64,000 bases of DNA from Acaudatibacter sp963835495 (lineage in GTDB: Bacteria; Pseudomonadota; Alphaproteobacteria; Caulobacterales; Caulobacteraceae): positions 1,054,001 through 1,118,000 of the forward strand of contig CAWIFQ010000005.1 of the NCBI GenBank assembly GCA_963835495.1. Reading direction: 5' to 3'. This document shows, in pieces, positions 52,319 through 60,912 of the stretch. The translations under genes were made by a program, and so were the position numbers. The number at the start of each line of letters is the position of its first letter. Position 1 is the first letter of the stretch. The notes beneath the pieces were generated by a model that made no database searches, was not told where the DNA came from, and saw only the letters and a list, made by a program, of their open reading frames with translations.

Positions 52319-52903
52319 ATGTCCGACTCGGAAGAGCCATTCCTCACCGGACGGATGCTGGTGGCGATGCCCGGCATCGGCGATCCGCGCTTCGAGCGCG
52401 CCGTCATCTTCCTGTGCGCCCACAACGCCGAGCATGCGATGGGCCTGACCGTGAACCGGCCGGTCGAGGGCCTCAGCATCGGCAGCGTGCTGAAACGGCT
52501 CAAAATCGGCGACGCCAGCTCGTCGATCACCCTGCCGGACGACCTGGTGCTGATGGGCGGCCCGGTCGAGCGTGACCGCGGCTTCGTACTGCACACCGAC
52601 GACTACTGCTCGCCGACCTCGAGCATGCCGGTGATCCCCGGAGTGAGCCTGACCGCGACGCCGGAGGTGCTGGAGGCGATCGCCGGGCACAACAGCCGCC
52701 CGCGCCGCTCGCTGCTGGCGCTGGGCTACGCCGGCTGGGGCCCAGGCCAGCTGGAGCAGGAGATCATGGGCGACACCTGGCTGACCTGCGACGCCGACGA
52801 GAGCCTGATCTTCGGCGACGACCACGCCGGCAAGTGGCTCCGCGCGCTGGCCAAGATCGGCGTTTCGCCGGAGCGGCTGTCGAGCCTGACGGGTCAGGCC
52901 TAG
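52319..52903 (+). CDS. YqgE/AlgH family protein (UPF0301)
   Basis: 194 residues. Begins FLTGRMLVAMPGIGDPRFER and continues FLCAHNAEHAMGLTVNRPVE, VLMGGPVERDRGFVLHTDDY and SLLALGYAGWGPGQLEQEI, all diagnostic of YqgE/AlgH. Function is unsettled; it has been linked to regulation of alginate in Pseudomonas. Start ATG 52319. Its stop overlaps the selU stop by 4 bases in convergent orientation. Confidence 0.93.
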   Translation: MSDSEEPFLTGRMLVAMPGIGDPRFERAVIFLCAHNAEHAMGLTVNRPVEGLSIGSVLKRLKIGDASSSITLPDDLVLMGGPVERDRGFVLHTDDYCSPTSSMPVIPGVSLTATPEVLEAIAGHNSRPRRSLLALGYAGWGPGQLEQEIMGDTWLTCDADESLIFGDDHAGKWLRALAKIGVSPERLSSLTGQA

Positions 52904-53973
52904 CTGGGCACGCCCAGCACGCCCACCATCGCCGCGATCTCGTCCGCCGCGACTTCCTGCGAGAGGTCGTCGAGGCCGGAGAGCGCGACGCTCCCCAGCC
53001 GCGGCCTGGGCTCCTTGCGCATCGAGCGGTCGTAGGCAGGGTCATAGTGATTGGCGATGAGGTCGGCGGCCAGCGTCTCGAGGTCGCCCGCGTCGGCCAG
53101 CGCCCGCCACGCCGCCAGCGCCTTGCGGCCCGGGTAGATCGGCAGGCGCGCCAGCGCCGCCTCGAACGCCGCGCGGTCGGCGACCACGTCGGCGTAGTGG
53201 CCGGCCAGGTAGCTGGCGCGCGCCTCCAGCGGGGCGGATAGCCGGATGCACGGAGCCGCGGCCATCGCCTTCCACAGCGCCGGAGGCACCATCCGGTCGC
53301 CCACCTTGCTCGCCTCGGCCTCGGCGACGATCGGCCGGGCAGGGTCGAGCGCGTCCATCGCCGCCAGCAGCCGCGACTCGAACATCTTCTGGCTGGGCTG
53401 GGGGCGCCCGGCATGGCCGCCGAACACCGAGCCGCGATGCTCGGCCAGACCCTCCAGGTCGAGCACCTGGACCCCGCGGCTGGCGAGGCGTTGCAGCATC
53501 TCAGTCTTGCCCGACCCGGTGCGCCCGTCGAGCAGCACCAGCTTCAGCGCCGGCTCTTCGTCGTAGAGGCGGGCCTTCACGTGACGGCGGTAGGTTTTGT
53601 AGCCGCCCGCGAGCACCGCCGTGCGCCACCCGACCTGGGACAGGATGGTGGCCATGGCGCCGGAGCGCTGGCCGCCGCGCCAGCAGTAGACCAGCGGCCG
53701 AAAGTCGCCCGGCTTGTCGGCCAGCGCGGTCTCCAGGTGGCGGGCGACGTTGCGGGCGACCAGGGCGGCGCCGACGCGGCGGGCGCGGAACCGCGAATCC
53801 TGGACGTAGATGGTCCCGACCTGGGCGCGCTCCGCGTCGTCGAGGACGGGGAGGCTGATCGCGCCGGGCACATGGTCTTCGGCGAACTCGGAGGGGCTGC
53901 GCACGTCGATAATCGCGTCGAACACGCCGAGCGTCGCGGGGTCGACGGCGGCGATGACCTGGATGTCCGACAT
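52900..53973 (-). CDS. selU: tRNA 2-selenouridine synthase (SelU/MnmH/YbbB)
   Basis: 357 residues. The N-terminal rhodanese domain has AIIDVRSPSEFAEDHVPGAI and the catalytic Cys in PLVYCWRGGQRSGAMATIL. The C-terminal P-loop domain has LLDGRTGSGKTEMLQRLASR. It exchanges sulfur for selenium at the wobble mnm5s2U34 using selenophosphate. It is divergent from selD, with 61 bases between the starts. Confidence 0.95.
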   Translation of the reverse strand: MSDIQVIAAVDPATLGVFDAIIDVRSPSEFAEDHVPGAISLPVLDDAERAQVGTIYVQDSRFRARRVGAALVARNVARHLETALADKPGDFRPLVYCWRGGQRSGAMATILSQVGWRTAVLAGGYKTYRRHVKARLYDEEPALKLVLLDGRTGSGKTEMLQRLASRGVQVLDLEGLAEHRGSVFGGHAGRPQPSQKMFESRLLAAMDALDPARPIVAEAEASKVGDRMVPPALWKAMAAAPCIRLSAPLEARASYLAGHYADVVADRAAFEAALARLPIYPGRKALAAWRALADAGDLETLAADLIANHYDPAYDRSMRKEPRPRLGSVALSGLDDLSQEVAADEIAAMVGVLGVPS

Positions 53974-54034
53974 GATCGAGGGCGCGCCGCCTCTGCTATA
54001 GGTCCGGCGAGCCTAAGCCCCAGGAGCCCCCGCC

Positions 54035-55114
54035 ATGCAAGACGCGCCTCGACAAGACGCCCCCGCGAAGGAGGCGCCCCGCCTGACCTCGCTGGCGCAC
54101 GGCGGCGGCTGTGGCTGCAAGCTCGCGCCCGGGGTCCTCGCCGAGATCCTCGCCAAGATGCCGCCGACCGCCGCGTTCGCCGACCTCCTCGTCGGGACCG
54201 AGACCAGCGACGACGCGGCGGTCTGGCGACTGAACGACCAGCAGGCCCTGGTGGCGACCACCGACTTCTTCATGCCGGTGGTCGACGACCCGTTCGACTT
54301 CGGACGCATCGCCGCGGCCAACGCCCTCTCGGACGTCTATGCGATGGGCGCCTCGCCGATCTTCGCGCTGGCGATCGTCGGCATGCCGGTCGATCGCCTG
54401 CCGGCCGAGACCATCCGCGGCATACTCGCCGGCGGCGCCGCGGTCTGCGCCGAAGCGGGGATCCCGGTGGCGGGCGGTCACTCGATCGACAGCGTCGAGC
54501 CGATCTACGGCCTCGTCGCGCTGGGCCTGGCGCACCCGGACCGGGTGATGACCAACCGCGGCGCACGCGTCGGCGACGTGCTGATCCTCACCAAGGCGCT
54601 CGGCGTCGGCGTCCTCAGCGCCGCGTTCAAGCAGGCGCGCCTGGCGCCGGAGGGTTACGCGGCGCTGATCGCCTCGACGACCCAGCTCAACAGGCTGGGG
54701 ACCGAGCTGGCCGGCATGGCGGGCGTCAGCGCGGTGACCGACGTGACCGGGTTCGGTCTGCTCGGGCACGCACTGGAAATGAGCCGGGGCGCCGGGCTTG
54801 GCGTCGAGATCGACGCGGCCGCGCCGGCGCTGCTGCCGGGCGTCGAGGCGCTGCTCCAGGAGGGCGTGCGCACCGGCGCCTCGACCCGCAACTGGGCGAG
54901 CTACGGCGATCAGGTGCGGCTGGACCCGGCTCTGGCCGAGTGGCGCCGCGACCTGCTGACCGATCCACAGACCAGCGGCGGGCTGCTGATCGCCGTCGCC
55001 GAGGCGCAGGCGCCGACGGTGCTCGAGCTTGCGCACCGACGTGGCTTCGCCGCCAGCCGCGTCGTCGGCCGCGTGCTCTCGGGCCCCGCCGGGGTCACTG
55101 TCCGCGGCGGCTAG
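54035..55114 (+). CDS. selD: Selenide, water dikinase (selenophosphate synthetase)
   Basis: 359 residues. The active-site loop HGGGCGCKLAPGVL carries Cys26 and Lys29, matching E. coli Cys17 and Lys20; Cys, not selenocysteine, is used. The ATP/Mg motifs are LVATTDFFMPVVDDPFDFGR and AAANALSDVYAMGASP, then AGGHSIDSVEPIYGLV and VTDVTGFGLLGHALEM. It makes selenophosphate from ATP and selenide. Paired with selU, it serves tRNA modification. Confidence 0.96.
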   Translation: MQDAPRQDAPAKEAPRLTSLAHGGGCGCKLAPGVLAEILAKMPPTAAFADLLVGTETSDDAAVWRLNDQQALVATTDFFMPVVDDPFDFGRIAAANALSDVYAMGASPIFALAIVGMPVDRLPAETIRGILAGGAAVCAEAGIPVAGGHSIDSVEPIYGLVALGLAHPDRVMTNRGARVGDVLILTKALGVGVLSAAFKQARLAPEGYAALIASTTQLNRLGTELAGMAGVSAVTDVTGFGLLGHALEMSRGAGLGVEIDAAAPALLPGVEALLQEGVRTGASTRNWASYGDQVRLDPALAEWRRDLLTDPQTSGGLLIAVAEAQAPTVLELAHRRGFAASRVVGRVLSGPAGVTVRGG

Positions 55115-55256
55115 ACCCCGCCGGCGGGGCGCATCCACGGTCACAGCACTGCATCCGCCTCTTGCCTAAGGCGTTTGACGGGTAAAGCATGATTGGACGC
55201 GCGCTTGGGTTAGCCCAGCGAGGGGCGGCCCGGCGGCGAAGCGATGGAGCTTGCCC

Positions 55257-57296
55257 ATGGGCGCCCATGCCCCCAGCCTGGTACGCGCGGTAGCCCTGGC
55301 CGGTCCGACCGGCGCCGGGAAGACCACCCTGATGGAGGCCATGCTGGCCGCCGCCGGCGCCCGAGCGCAACGAACCGGCGGCGGCGGGACGGTTGGCGAC
55401 AACACCCCCGAGGCGCGCGCCAGGGGCCACTCGGTCGAGCTCAACGTGGCCGGCTTCGACCACATGGACGACCGCTATGTGCTGATCGACTGCCCCGGGG
55501 CGGTGGATTTCGCCGCCGAGGGCGATCTCGCCCTGCCGGCGGCCGATCTGGTGATCGTGGTGGCCGAGCCGGACCCGGCCAAGGCGATCCTGCTGCAGCC
55601 GCTGCTGAGGGAGCTGGAGCGGCTCGGCGTGCCGCGGCTGCTGTTCATCAACAAGATGGACCAGGCCCGCACGCCGTCGGCCGAGCTGCTGGCCGCGCTT
55701 GGGGCGGTAAGCGCGGTCCCGGTCGTCGCCCAGCAGCTTCCGACCTGGTCCGGCGATCACGTCAGCGGCGTCATCGATCTGCCGCTGGAGCGCGGCTACG
55801 TCTATCGCGAGGGCGGTCGCGCCGAGACGTTCGCACCGGCGGACGAGCTTCTGGTCGAGGAGCAGGACGCGCGGTTCCACATGCTCGAACAGCTGGCCGA
55901 TTTCGACGACGTGCTGCTGGAAAAACTGGTGTCGGACGAGGCGCCCGAGACCGACCTGATCTTCGCCGACCTGGTGCGCGAGCTGAACGAAGGCGTCATC
56001 GCGCCGGTGCTGTTCGGCGAAGCGGCGGAAGGCTTCGGCGTCGAGCGGCTGCTGAAGGCGATCCGGCACGACACCGGCTCCCCTCAGGCCACCGCCAGCA
56101 GGTTCGGTCTCGAGGGGCCCGGCGCCTATGTGATCAAGACCACCTACGCCGGACAGGCTGGCAAGCTGGCGCTGGCGCGGGTCCTCGGCGCCCCGCTCGC
56201 CGACGGAGCCGAGATCATCCTGCCCGACGGCGAGAAAAGCCGGGCGGGCGGACTGTTCGCGATCCAGGGCGGGGCCCTGAAGAAGATCGACCAGGCCCAG
56301 GCCGGCGACGTGATCGCCATCGGCAAGATCGAACACGCCAGGGCCGGGCAGTTCCTGTCGTTCAACGGCAAGGCCCGGGCCGTCTCGTGCGGCGTGGCGG
56401 CGCGGCCGCCGCTCTATGGCTGGGCGATCTCGGCCAAGGTCCGCAACGACGACGTGCGCCTCTCCGGTGCGCTGGCGAAGCTGATCGAGGAAGACCCGGC
56501 CCTCAGCCTCAGCCAGGAGGCGCAGACCCATCAGACCCTGCTGAGCGGCCAGAGCGAGGCGCACCTGCGGCTCACGCTGGAGCGATTGAAGCGGCGCTTC
56601 GGCGTCGAGGTCGCCATCGCCGCCCCGGCCACACCCTACCAGGAGACGATCACCGGCCGGATCAGCCATCACGCGCGGCACAAGAAGCAGACCGGCGGCC
56701 ACGGGCAGTTCGGCGATGTCACCATCGAGATCGCGCCGCTGCCGCGCGGCTCGGGCTTCGCGTTCAGCCAGCGCATCACCGGCGGCGTCGTGCCCAAGCA
56801 ATGGATCCCGGCGGTCGAGCAGGGCGTCCGCGACGCGATGGAGAGAGGCCCGCTTGGCTTTCCCGTCGTCGACGTTGCGGTGACGCTGACAGACGGCGGC
56901 TACCACAGCGTCGACAGCTCGGAGATGGCGTTTCGGCAGGCCGGCCGCCTGGCGATGGATGAAGGGCTGCGCCGGTGCGGCTCCACCCTGCTCGAGCCGA
57001 TCGAGCGCCTGAAGTTCCACGTGCCCTCCACCTGCACCTCGAGCGTCACCTCGCTGCTGTCGGCCCGGCGCGGGCAGGTGCTCGGCTTTGGCCCCCGGGA
57101 GGGCTGGCCTGGGTGGGACGTGGTCGAGGCCTACCTGCCGCGGGCCGAGCGCTACGAGCTGATCGGCGAGTTGCGATCGTTGTCGCAGGGCCTGGGCTCG
57201 TTCGAGCTCAGCTACGACCACATGAGCGAGATCAACGGCCGCCTGGCGGACGACATCGTCCAGCGCCAGCGTGGCGAGAAGCGCGCTTCCGGCTGA
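55257..57296 (+). CDS. Elongation factor G-like GTPase
   Basis: 679 residues from ATG 55257 (GGAG 8 bases upstream). GTPase motifs: ALAGPTGAGKTTLME (G1), LIDCPGAVDF (G3), LLFINKMDQ (G4). Domain II and the EF-G domains III–V follow (ETITGRISHHARHKKQTGGH, GFPVVDVAVTLTDGGYHSVD, VPSTCTSSVTSLLSARRGQV). It is shorter and more divergent than canonical EF-G, which is normally beside rpsG and tufA; this copy stands alone after selD and is probably the accessory 'EF-G-like' paralogue with an unknown role. Confidence 0.88.
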   Translation: MGAHAPSLVRAVALAGPTGAGKTTLMEAMLAAAGARAQRTGGGGTVGDNTPEARARGHSVELNVAGFDHMDDRYVLIDCPGAVDFAAEGDLALPAADLVIVVAEPDPAKAILLQPLLRELERLGVPRLLFINKMDQARTPSAELLAALGAVSAVPVVAQQLPTWSGDHVSGVIDLPLERGYVYREGGRAETFAPADELLVEEQDARFHMLEQLADFDDVLLEKLVSDEAPETDLIFADLVRELNEGVIAPVLFGEAAEGFGVERLLKAIRHDTGSPQATASRFGLEGPGAYVIKTTYAGQAGKLALARVLGAPLADGAEIILPDGEKSRAGGLFAIQGGALKKIDQAQAGDVIAIGKIEHARAGQFLSFNGKARAVSCGVAARPPLYGWAISAKVRNDDVRLSGALAKLIEEDPALSLSQEAQTHQTLLSGQSEAHLRLTLERLKRRFGVEVAIAAPATPYQETITGRISHHARHKKQTGGHGQFGDVTIEIAPLPRGSGFAFSQRITGGVVPKQWIPAVEQGVRDAMERGPLGFPVVDVAVTLTDGGYHSVDSSEMAFRQAGRLAMDEGLRRCGSTLLEPIERLKFHVPSTCTSSVTSLLSARRGQVLGFGPREGWPGWDVVEAYLPRAERYELIGELRSLSQGLGSFELSYDHMSEINGRLADDIVQRQRGEKRASG

Positions 57297-57298
57297 AC

Positions 57299-58963
57299 CT
57301 AGCCCTTGGCCTTCACCGGCGCGGCGCCGTCGGCGTAACATTCGTTGAGGTAGACCTCGGCTTCCTGCGGCGACAGCGCCGGGGCGTAGCCGTAACCCTG
57401 GCCGTAGTCGCAGCCGAGCTCAAGCAGGGCCCGGGCCATCAGGCCGTTCTCGACCCCCTCGGCGACCACCTCCAGCGCCAGGTCCTGGCCCAGCTGGATC
57501 ACCGAGCGGACGATCTTGGCCGAGCCCTCGTTGGCCGACATGGTGCGCACGAAGTAGCGGTCGATCTTCAGCGTGTCGAACGGCAGGCGGGTGAGGTACG
57601 AGAGCGACGAGAAGCCGGTGCCGAAGTCGTCCAGCGCCAGGCCGGCGCCGGCGTCGCGCAGCGAGCGCAGGGTCTGCGCCGCGCGGTCCGGGTCGCGCAT
57701 GATGTCGCTCTCGGTGATCTCCAGCTTCAGCGAACCGCGGCGCAGGCCGTTGTGGCGCACCAGGCCGGCCACTTCCTCGACCAGCCCTTCGCGGTCGATC
57801 TCGCCGGTGGAGAGGTTGACCGAGCAGGTCAGGTGGTCGACCGCCGGGTGCGCCCGGCGCCAGGCGCCGAGCTGCTGCGCCGAGGCGGCCATCATGAAGC
57901 CGCCCAGCTCGGCCATCATGCCCATCTCGGACATCAGGCCGAGGAAGTCGTCGGGCGCCAGGAAGCCGCGGCGCGGGTGGCGCCAGCGCGCCAGGGCCTC
58001 GAAGCCGCTGAGCTCGCCGGTGGAAAGCCGCACGATCGGCTGGAAGAAGGCGTGGATCTCGCCGCGCTCGATCGAGCCGCGCAGATCCGCCTCCAGCGCC
58101 AGGCGCGACAGCCCGTCGGTCTCCAGCGCCCGGCCATAGGCGGCGGCGGGCGCGCCGCGTCCGGCGGACTTGGAGACCTCGATCGCCAGCTCCGCGCGGC
58201 GCAGCAGCTCGGCCGCCTCCGGCGCGTCGTCGCCGCCCTCGATCATCACCTCGCCGATCGAGAGGGTGGGATGGATGTCGAACCCGGCGACGCGCAGCGG
58301 CTGCTCCAGCGCCGCGCGCAGGGTCTCGGCGACGGGCGTCTTGGTCACGGCGGTCAGCACGGCGAACTCGTCCTCGCCGATCCGCGCCATCAGCGCCTGT
58401 TCGGTGAAGGCCGCGGCCAGCCGCGAGCCCAGCGCCGCCAGCACCAGGTCGGCGCGCTCGTGGCCCAGCGCCTCGTTCAGCCGGCGCAGGCGATTGAGAT
58501 CGGCGACCACCAGCTCGAAGCCGCCGGCCTGGCTCAGCTTCTCCCGGGCCCGCAGGATGAAGCTGCGGCGGTCGAGCAGGCCGGTGAGCGGGTCGCGTTC
58601 GGAGGCGGTGAAGCGCATCTCCCTGGCGACGACGCCGGCGGCGCGCAGGCCTTCTTCCAGCCAGACGCCGCGCCAGAGGCACGGCTCGCCGCCGCGCATC
58701 CTCAGGCGCGCCGAGATCTCCGTGCCCGGCTCGCGCACCTGCAGCATGTCTTCGACGGCGGCGCGGTCCTGCGGCAGCACCAGCGCGCGGACGGCGGCGG
58801 AGGCGGCTTCCGGGGCCAGCGGGCCGAGGCCAAGCGCGCGGGATGCGCCGCTTAGCCGCAGGCGATCGCGCTCGGGTTCCCACACCCAGAGGGCCGCATC
58901 GGCCGCGCCGAGCGCCTCGAGCACGGTCGTCGCATCCCAGACCAGCCTGTCGGCGGACGCCAT
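57299..58963 (-). CDS. GGDEF/EAL bifunctional-type cyclic-di-GMP protein
   Basis: 554 residues. An N-terminal PAS-like sensor (about 1–115), then a GGDEF domain whose signature reads IGEDEF instead of GGDEF, so cyclase activity is doubtful. The EAL domain follows: FEALARWRHPRRGF, CSVNLSTGEI, KLEITESDIMRD, ALDDFGTGFSSLSYL and LKIDRYFVR … EGVENG, with the catalytic and metal residues present. The likely net activity is c-di-GMP phosphodiesterase, with the GGDEF domain perhaps a GTP-binding regulator. Cytoplasmic, no membrane segment. Confidence 0.92.
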   Translation of the reverse strand: MASADRLVWDATTVLEALGAADAALWVWEPERDRLRLSGASRALGLGPLAPEAASAAVRALVLPQDRAAVEDMLQVREPGTEISARLRMRGGEPCLWRGVWLEEGLRAAGVVAREMRFTASERDPLTGLLDRRSFILRAREKLSQAGGFELVVADLNRLRRLNEALGHERADLVLAALGSRLAAAFTEQALMARIGEDEFAVLTAVTKTPVAETLRAALEQPLRVAGFDIHPTLSIGEVMIEGGDDAPEAAELLRRAELAIEVSKSAGRGAPAAAYGRALETDGLSRLALEADLRGSIERGEIHAFFQPIVRLSTGELSGFEALARWRHPRRGFLAPDDFLGLMSEMGMMAELGGFMMAASAQQLGAWRRAHPAVDHLTCSVNLSTGEIDREGLVEEVAGLVRHNGLRRGSLKLEITESDIMRDPDRAAQTLRSLRDAGAGLALDDFGTGFSSLSYLTRLPFDTLKIDRYFVRTMSANEGSAKIVRSVIQLGQDLALEVVAEGVENGLMARALLELGCDYGQGYGYAPALSPQEAEVYLNECYADGAAPVKAKG

Positions 58964-59005
58964 TAGCCTCGAAACCCCGATCCGGACGGGCGATGCGAGC
59001 CTAGA

Positions 59006-59617
59006 TCAGACCAGCACGTCCTCGCCCCTGTGCTCGCTCGCCGGCGCTGGCGACACGAGTCCGAACAGGAGATGATCTTCCCAAATACCGTTAATTCTCA
59101 GATAAGCCCGCGCCAGTCCTTCCTGGGTGAAGCCCGCTTTGCGCAGCACGCCGCGCGAGGGCTCGTTGGTCGGGATGCAGGCCGCCTCCAGCCGGTGCAG
59201 GCCGAGGCGCTCGAACGAGAAGCGCGACACCGCCTTGACCGCCGCCAGCGTGTAGCCGTTGCGGGTGAACGGCTCGCCCACCCAGTAGCCGATCGAGCCC
59301 ATCTGGGCGACGCCGCGGCGGACGTTGGACAGGGTGATGCCGCCGACCATCGCATCGTCGCTCTGGCGGAACACCAGGAACGGATAGGCGAGGCCCCGCT
59401 CGATGTCGTGGGCGTAGGCCGAGAGCCGCCGGCGCCAGGCGCCGCGGGTCAGGTCGTCGACCGGCCAGGTCGGCTCCCAGGGCTGCAGGAAGGCGCGCGA
59501 ACGCGACCGCAATGCCGCCCATTCCTCGAAATCGCCGCTTCGGTGGGGACGAAGCCGGACGCCCTCGCCCGGAAGGCGCAGGTCGTGGTCGGATGAAATC
59601 CAATCCAGCAGGGCCAT
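59006..59617 (-). CDS. GNAT N-acetyltransferase, RimJ/RimL type
   Basis: 203 residues. The opening GEGVRLRPHRSGDFEEWAAL and FLQPWEPTWP are typical of ribosomal-protein-type acetyltransferases. The acetyl-CoA site is GSIGYWVGEPFTRNGYTLAA, then LHRLEAACIPTNEPSRGVLR and KAGFTQEGLARAYLRINGIW. It acetylates an N-terminal or small-molecule amine. Lies 39 bases downstream of the M16 peptidase gene on the same strand. Confidence 0.92.
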   Translation of the reverse strand: MALLDWISSDHDLRLPGEGVRLRPHRSGDFEEWAALRSRSRAFLQPWEPTWPVDDLTRGAWRRRLSAYAHDIERGLAYPFLVFRQSDDAMVGGITLSNVRRGVAQMGSIGYWVGEPFTRNGYTLAAVKAVSRFSFERLGLHRLEAACIPTNEPSRGVLRKAGFTQEGLARAYLRINGIWEDHLLFGLVSPAPASEHRGEDVLV

Positions 59618-59656
59618 TGACCGCCTTTTGCTCCCGTTCTCCCCGATTTGCCAAGC

Positions 59657-60912
59657 TTAGCCGAACATGACGTCGTGGAAGACGTCGGCCGCGGCCAGCG
59701 CGCGGCTCGGGCCCAGCACGGCGGGGGCGGACAGCTGCGGCGCCAGGACGCGGCCGGCGAGGCGCGTCAGGTCCGCCGCGCCGACGCGTCGATGGCCTCG
59801 GCGATTTCCTGCGTCGTCAGCAGGCGCCCGAACACCAGCCACTGGCCGGCGGCCTGTTCGGCGCGGGCGGAGAGCGACTCGCGGGCCATGAACAGGGCCG
59901 CCTTGAGCTGTGCCTTGGCCCGGGCCAGTTCCGCGGCGCCGACGCCGTCGGCCAGCTTCCTGATCTCGCTCGCCACCACCTTGGCCAGCGCGGTCGCGTC
60001 TTTGGCCGCGCAGCCGGCGTAGACGCCGAGCATCCCGGTGTCCTGATACGACTCGGCGAAGGCGTCGATGGCGTAGGCCAGGCCGAGCCGCTCGCGCGCT
60101 TCCTGGAACAGCCGGCTCGACATGCCGCCGCCCAGCGCCTCGGCGAACACGCGGGCGGCGAAATAGTCCGGGTCGACCGCCCCGATCCCCGGCAGCAGGA
60201 ACACCAGGTGCGCCTGCTCCAGCGGCTTGGCTTCGGCGGCCCGCCCGCCGGTGAACGAGGCGCGCGCCGGCGCCGGGGAGGGCGCGCGCCCGGCGTCGCC
60301 GAACAGCCGCTCGGCCAGCCGCAGCAGCTCGTCCTCGTCGACCGCGCCGGCGGCGCTGATCACCAGCTGGTCAGGCGCGTAGAGCTGGGCGCGCCAGGCT
60401 TCCAGCGCGGCCGGATCGGCCGCCGCGATGCTGGTCTCGGTCCCGAGCACCGGCCGGCCAAGCGACTGCCCGTTGAAGGCGGCGGCCTGCGCCAGCTCGA
60501 ACACGAAGTCGTCCGGGGTGTCGGCCGCCTCGGCGATCTCCTGGGCGATCACGCCGACTTCCTGCGTCAGGTCCGCGGCGTCCAGGGTCGGGCGCAGCAT
60601 CAGGTCGGCGACCACCTCCAGGCCCAGCCGCAGCCCGCCCGCGAGGCCGCGCACCTGGAAGCTGGTGCGCTCGTAGCCGGTGGCGGCGTTGATCGAGCCG
60701 CCTTCGGCCTCGATCGCCTCGACGATGTCGCGCGCCGAGCGCTTGCCGGCGCCCTTGAACACCATGTGCTCCAGCAGGTGCGCCCAGCCGGACCGGCTCT
60801 CGTCCTCCGTCCGCGCCCCGCGCCCGGCGACGACGGTGAGCGCCAGCGTCTCGAAGCCAGGCGCCGGATCGGCGATCACGCGCACGCCGTTGGCGAGGGT
60901 GTGGACCTTCAT
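59657..60912 (-). CDS. M16 family metallopeptidase (pitrilysin/MPP-like), frameshifted near 3' end
   Basis: From ATG 60912. The inverted zinc motif HLLEHMVFKGAG (HxxEH) is followed by IEAEGGSINAATGYERTSFQ and the downstream Glu helix in QEVGVIAQEIAEAADTPDDF. The second half contains GGGMSSRLFQEARERLGLAY. Near 59784 a base is missing: the frame runs into a stop, while the next frame gives AADLTRLAGRVLAPQLSAPA and ends at 59657. About 419 residues when repaired. Homologous to mitochondrial processing peptidase β. No stop codon separates it from thrC upstream; see findings. Confidence 0.85.
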
